From: Flaccisagitta enflata | Lineage: Eukaryota; Chaetognatha; Sagittoidea; Aphragmophora | Assembly (NCBI GenBank): GCA_965153355.1 | Contig: OZ231126.1 | Span: forward strand, 48,298,001-48,362,000 | Reading direction: 5' to 3' | DNA: 64,000 nt | Shown here: positions 61,128 to 64,000 of the stretch, piece by piece | Layout of the letters: each line of letters begins with the position of its first letter | Numbering within the stretch: the first letter of the stretch is position 1 | The notes under the pieces: model-generated | What the model saw: the letters and a program-made list of their open reading frames with translations, nothing else | Told to the model about the DNA's origin: nothing | The model's database searches: none | Translations under genes and position numbers: made by a program

Positions 61128-61560
61128 TATACATTTTTTTACTGAATGAGTAACTGGAAGTGTGGGTTCAAAATACCCTCCTCTTTAGTCTACATGTTGC
61201 CGTCCGGGATTTTTGATGGATACGTTATATTTGTCGTAAAAAAAAAAAAACAAACCAGACAATGTTTTGCTTTTATGATAGAAGAATAAGGCCAAACTGT
61301 CAAAGCACTGTTAAACACCAGCGCAGACAAAACCAAAGATTAAAGTTGCTCACAAAGGTTACAATTCGCCAATGTCAATGACAAATGGCAACTATGAAAG
61401 TACAAGTGTTCATGAAAAAAGCCAGCATTCCCCGTTTGAAGATTTTATTCTACTATACAAGGCGCCTCGGTATATGCCATACTCCAGCTACCTCAACTCT
61501 TGGGGGAGCTCCGCACCTTACTTAGACGCAGGTCTGCCTCCTCAATAGAAATTAGAATGA

Positions 61561-61812
61561 TTAAAACAGTGTTTATTCGCATTATGGAGGTACAGTGCAA
61601 GTACGCAAAAACAACTTTTGCCTTAATTTTCGAAATCCACTTTGGGAATCATCATCAGAGGCAGAAAGAAAGAGAGAGAGAGAGTAAGGGTTTTTAAAGG
61701 GGAAATGAGACAATTGGGGATAGGAGAGAGAGGACAAGAAAAAAGAGAGAGTGGTCAATGACCAAAAGCCCAAGAAGGGCTGGGCCCCCCCGCCCCTATG
61801 CAAAACTAATTG
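61561..61812 (-). other. 3' region of the Penelope-like element
   Basis: Follows the stop codon; includes a GAGA-rich stretch and, on the minus strand, CTGATGA and GAAA boxes 20 bases apart (about 61631-61662). These boxes resemble part of a hammerhead core, but the flanking stems could not be completed. Confidence 0.55.
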
Positions 61813-63012
61813 TCAATCCATAGTATTGAAAACGGTGTTCCAGGCGTCTGTCTTGACATAGGATCCCCAGTCTTCGTTCATCCCCCTCCCAGGGCCACAG
61901 TTGGCCTTTTTTATTTCAAGAGCTTCCCATACTTTGAGGTCATAGTCTAGTTTTTTCTTGTTTTTCCCTGTCATTGTTTTTATGACTTCGAAGTTGGCTG
62001 GGTCAAATGGCTCATCGCAGTCCTTGTAGTGCTGGCTGATGCCACTGTGGGACCAATTCTCTCTCTCTATGGCACGTTGGTGTTCCTGCCATCGTGTTTC
62101 ACAGCAGCGACGTGTTTGGCCTATGTATTTCTTGCCGCACTTCTTGCAGATGTAACCGTATATACCTTTTTTTTTGGCTGGGTCTATTTTTGTTTTGTTT
62201 TTGTTACACAAAATATCCTTAAGTTTGGTACCCGATTTAAAGCATGTATTAACACCTGCTTTGGAGAGTATGCGTTTGAGCTGGTATGAGGTGCCTCCGG
62301 GTATGAATGGTATGCATGCAAATGGTTTGTATTCTTCGTCAGTGGTATTGTCGTCTTTAAATGGGAGAACGTCAAATAGGTTATCGGGTATAGAATCATT
62401 ATCATTTTTTTGTCTGCTAGTCTGGGTGTGTTTGTTACGGTCCTTTTTTCTAGGTTGGGAAGTGGAGGGGGGCCTGTATTCAGCGGCTATGGCTGCGAGC
62501 TTGGCTCTGTCGTGGCCGTTGTCTTCGTATAAATCTAAGAGGAAGGTTATCTCTTTTTGGGTTTGGTCGGGGGAGGAGCACAATTTGTGGGCCCTGCACA
62601 ATTCGCCTTTGAAGGTGGCAATGATGGTGAGGAGATTTTGGCAGGACTGGGGCTTGATGGTTATATTTGTGTTACTGCTCTTGCGATAGACTCTGGTGGA
62701 AATGGTGCCGTTGTCTTCACGGGTTAAATAAACGTCAAGGAATGCGATGGAGTTGTTCTCCTCTTCTTCTCGGGTAAATTGAACCCGGGGGTGGACTTCA
62801 TTTAAGCAGTCATTGAAAGCTGCTGCTGGGTCAGCGCGTTGGTTTTCGCTACGGAGACCCGGACGGCGTGGGGCTGGTTTGTATTCCAGTGTGCACCAAC
62901 AGTCGTCCATATAGATGGAAAGGTGCCTGGGGATGGCAAAACCCTTTTCGGTGGCAATGGGTATGGCATTTTCCATAGTGTAAATCATCCATATTTGAGA
63001 TATGGTGACCAT
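61813..63012 (-). CDS. Penelope-like polyprotein fragment: reverse transcriptase C-terminus plus GIY-YIG endonuclease
   Basis: A 399-codon intact frame. Residues 1-180 are the end of a reverse transcriptase: the catalytic YMDD is at 34-37, followed by the NSIAFLDVYL block (87-96). Residues ~180-235 form a polar linker. The GIY-YIG nuclease spans ~280-370: GIY at 283-285, a CxxC (289/292) between GIY and YIG as in Penelope-like elements, YIG at 296-298, an Arg/His-rich helix (RRCCETRWQEHQ) and a later glutamate in WEALEIKK. This pairing is diagnostic of endonuclease-positive Penelope-like elements, which nick the target with this domain. A stop codon lies in frame ~70 bp upstream and the element ends soon after, so the N-terminal reverse transcriptase motifs are lost. 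The assigned ATG is simply the first available. The copy cannot move on its own. Confidence 0.88.
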   Translation of the reverse strand: MVTISQIWMIYTMENAIPIATEKGFAIPRHLSIYMDDCWCTLEYKPAPRRPGLRSENQRADPAAAFNDCLNEVHPRVQFTREEEENNSIAFLDVYLTREDNGTISTRVYRKSSNTNITIKPQSCQNLLTIIATFKGELCRAHKLCSSPDQTQKEITFLLDLYEDNGHDRAKLAAIAAEYRPPSTSQPRKKDRNKHTQTSRQKNDNDSIPDNLFDVLPFKDDNTTDEEYKPFACIPFIPGGTSYQLKRILSKAGVNTCFKSGTKLKDILCNKNKTKIDPAKKKGIYGYICKKCGKKYIGQTRRCCETRWQEHQRAIERENWSHSGISQHYKDCDEPFDPANFEVIKTMTGKNKKKLDYDLKVWEALEIKKANCGPGRGMNEDWGSYVKTDAWNTVFNTMD

Positions 63013-63110
63013 CAGACTGAGCCCAATTGGGCCACTGTCTTTGGTGGAATTATGACGGTCATTGTTTTACTACCGGTGCTTGCGATGACGATTCGTAGAA
63101 ATTAGAATGA

Positions 63111-64000
63111 CTTTATCTCTACAGACGTCGATTTCTTCAGTATCTCTTCAATTTGGATCGATCTTACAGATTGATGACCAATTGACCATTCAATGCAGAG
63201 AGTGGTATCAAAAACTTTCTTACACGTAAACTTGTTCTTTTTACATTTTTGCTTGGATGAATAAAAGATTTCACTTAAACAGCTAACGGAAGTTGGTTGA
63301 AATACTATTGCTATGGTTTTTTTTTAAGAAACGTGAATTTTGACGCTATTTTATGCGAATTAACAATATCATTCATTCAGCTTTATTATTGCTTATTGAT
63401 ATCATTAAAAAAACGATATCATTCAACCCCGGTAGAATTTCGTATGTTATGGGTAGCTCCTTTATTTAAGCTCTAGCAGCGGTCTCATTATGAACTGATG
63501 CATTACACTTGCGTCTCTTGATATTCAAGCTTTTACAAACTATTGATTTTCTATCGACGCGAGGAGTCCGAGGACACTTCCAAATCCATGATAACTATTT
63601 TGACAACCGACTTTTCATTTTTATTAGGGAATGACGCAAAAACTCTTTAAGATAAGGACATATAAGGTGCATTCACCTTGTAAGTATCTTTACGATCTTG
63701 ACTTTGACAACTAAATCTCAATCAAAAGCAGGGAATTACGTACAAACCCTCCAAGATAAGGACAATGGCAATCACCTTGCCCTCCCATTCTAGGGTTCCC
63801 ATCTGGGCCCGGGTTACGAAACGGATTTTCAAATTTACTCTTCAGGTTTTGCAGCCTACGAGGTTGGACGCGTTTCCAGGCGAGTTGCCTCGTGTTTGAT
63901 CTTCTGTTTGATGAAGAATGCCTTTCATAACACTGACCCAATTCGAGTATGATTACACTCGAACGACCCAATTTCTCCCTATTCGTTCTTTTTTCGGGCA
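63111..64000. other. Low-copy duplicated DNA to the window end
   Basis: Matches 46068-46915 with one ~50-bp insertion near 63445-63500. No gene recognised. Confidence 0.6.

Larger units (their letters stand above)
61561..63095 (-). mobile_element. Penelope-like retroelement, 5'-truncated
   Basis: Flanked by a 15-bp direct repeat TAGAAATTAGAATGA (61546-61560 and 63096-63110). It contains the C-terminal reverse transcriptase and GIY-YIG endonuclease frame and a ~250-bp 3' region. The 5' part of the reverse transcriptase is missing. Copy 1 of the duplication has a CR1-like element at the same position. Confidence 0.9.
54832..64000 (+). repeat. Segmental duplication, copy 2 (runs off the window)
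   Basis: Direct, collinear copy of 30160-46915 beginning at 'aacttttatgtacgaaactg'. It lacks several insertions of copy 1 and carries its own at 57535, 60529 and 61561. Confidence 0.85.

Noticed and set aside
61631-61662. Complete hammerhead ribozyme
   Set aside because: Only CTGATGA and GAAA boxes with an imperfect stem II are visible; stems I and III and a cleavage triplet could not be identified, so it is not annotated as an RNA gene.

Overview
This 64 kb window is a repeat-dense, AT-rich piece of a metazoan nuclear genome, probably an invertebrate. The evidence is a spliced-gene exon matching the N terminus of afadin/Canoe (an animal junction scaffold), non-LTR and Penelope-like retroelements, and very heavy microsatellite load. 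I cannot name the species. No bacterial-style genes, tRNA, rRNA or CRISPR arrays were seen.

Layout. 1-11.9 kb: nested short elements, including foldback elements with internal 20-bp arrays, small hairpin-ended elements with a (TCCG)n core, palindromic MITEs and long simple repeats. 12.25-17.04 kb: an apparently intact two-ORF non-LTR retrotransposon (ORF1 with a C-terminal RNA-binding-like domain; ORF2 with endonuclease and reverse transcriptase). A 5'-truncated copy lies inverted at 49.94-50.54 kb. 17.04-20.8 kb: a CpG- and GC-rich stretch without a convincing gene, followed by CAA-rich DNA. 22.75-23.72 kb: the only host gene recognised, a first coding exon of an afadin/Canoe homologue on the + strand, ending in a consensus splice donor at the same codon position as the human exon 1/intron 1 junction. 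If transcription continues to the right, the remaining ~40 kb is intron 1. 24-30 kb: minisatellites and small elements.

30.16-46.9 kb and 54.83-64.0 kb (running off the window) are two collinear direct copies of one segment. They differ mainly by mobile-element insertions, so one copy supplies the empty site for insertions in the other. This fixes ends and target sites for many elements: a 185-bp hairpin-ended element, a 509-bp foldback element, several TA-flanked MITEs, a ~6.2 kb element with ~180-bp inverted ends, a CR1-like retroelement (copy 1) and a Penelope-like element with a GIY-YIG endonuclease (copy 2). The last two entered essentially the same position.

The most unusual content is the family of ~140-250 bp hairpin-ended elements (more than 20 copies). 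The 5' terminal hairpin, a 3' subterminal inverted copy of it, and a 3' hairpin followed by a fixed TTGTT tail all persist while their stems change in a compensated way between subfamilies. The architecture (subterminal inverted repeat, 3' stem-loop, insertion within T runs, central ACGG-type microsatellite) resembles non-autonomous Helentron/HINE elements. No Rep/helicase source gene is in the window.
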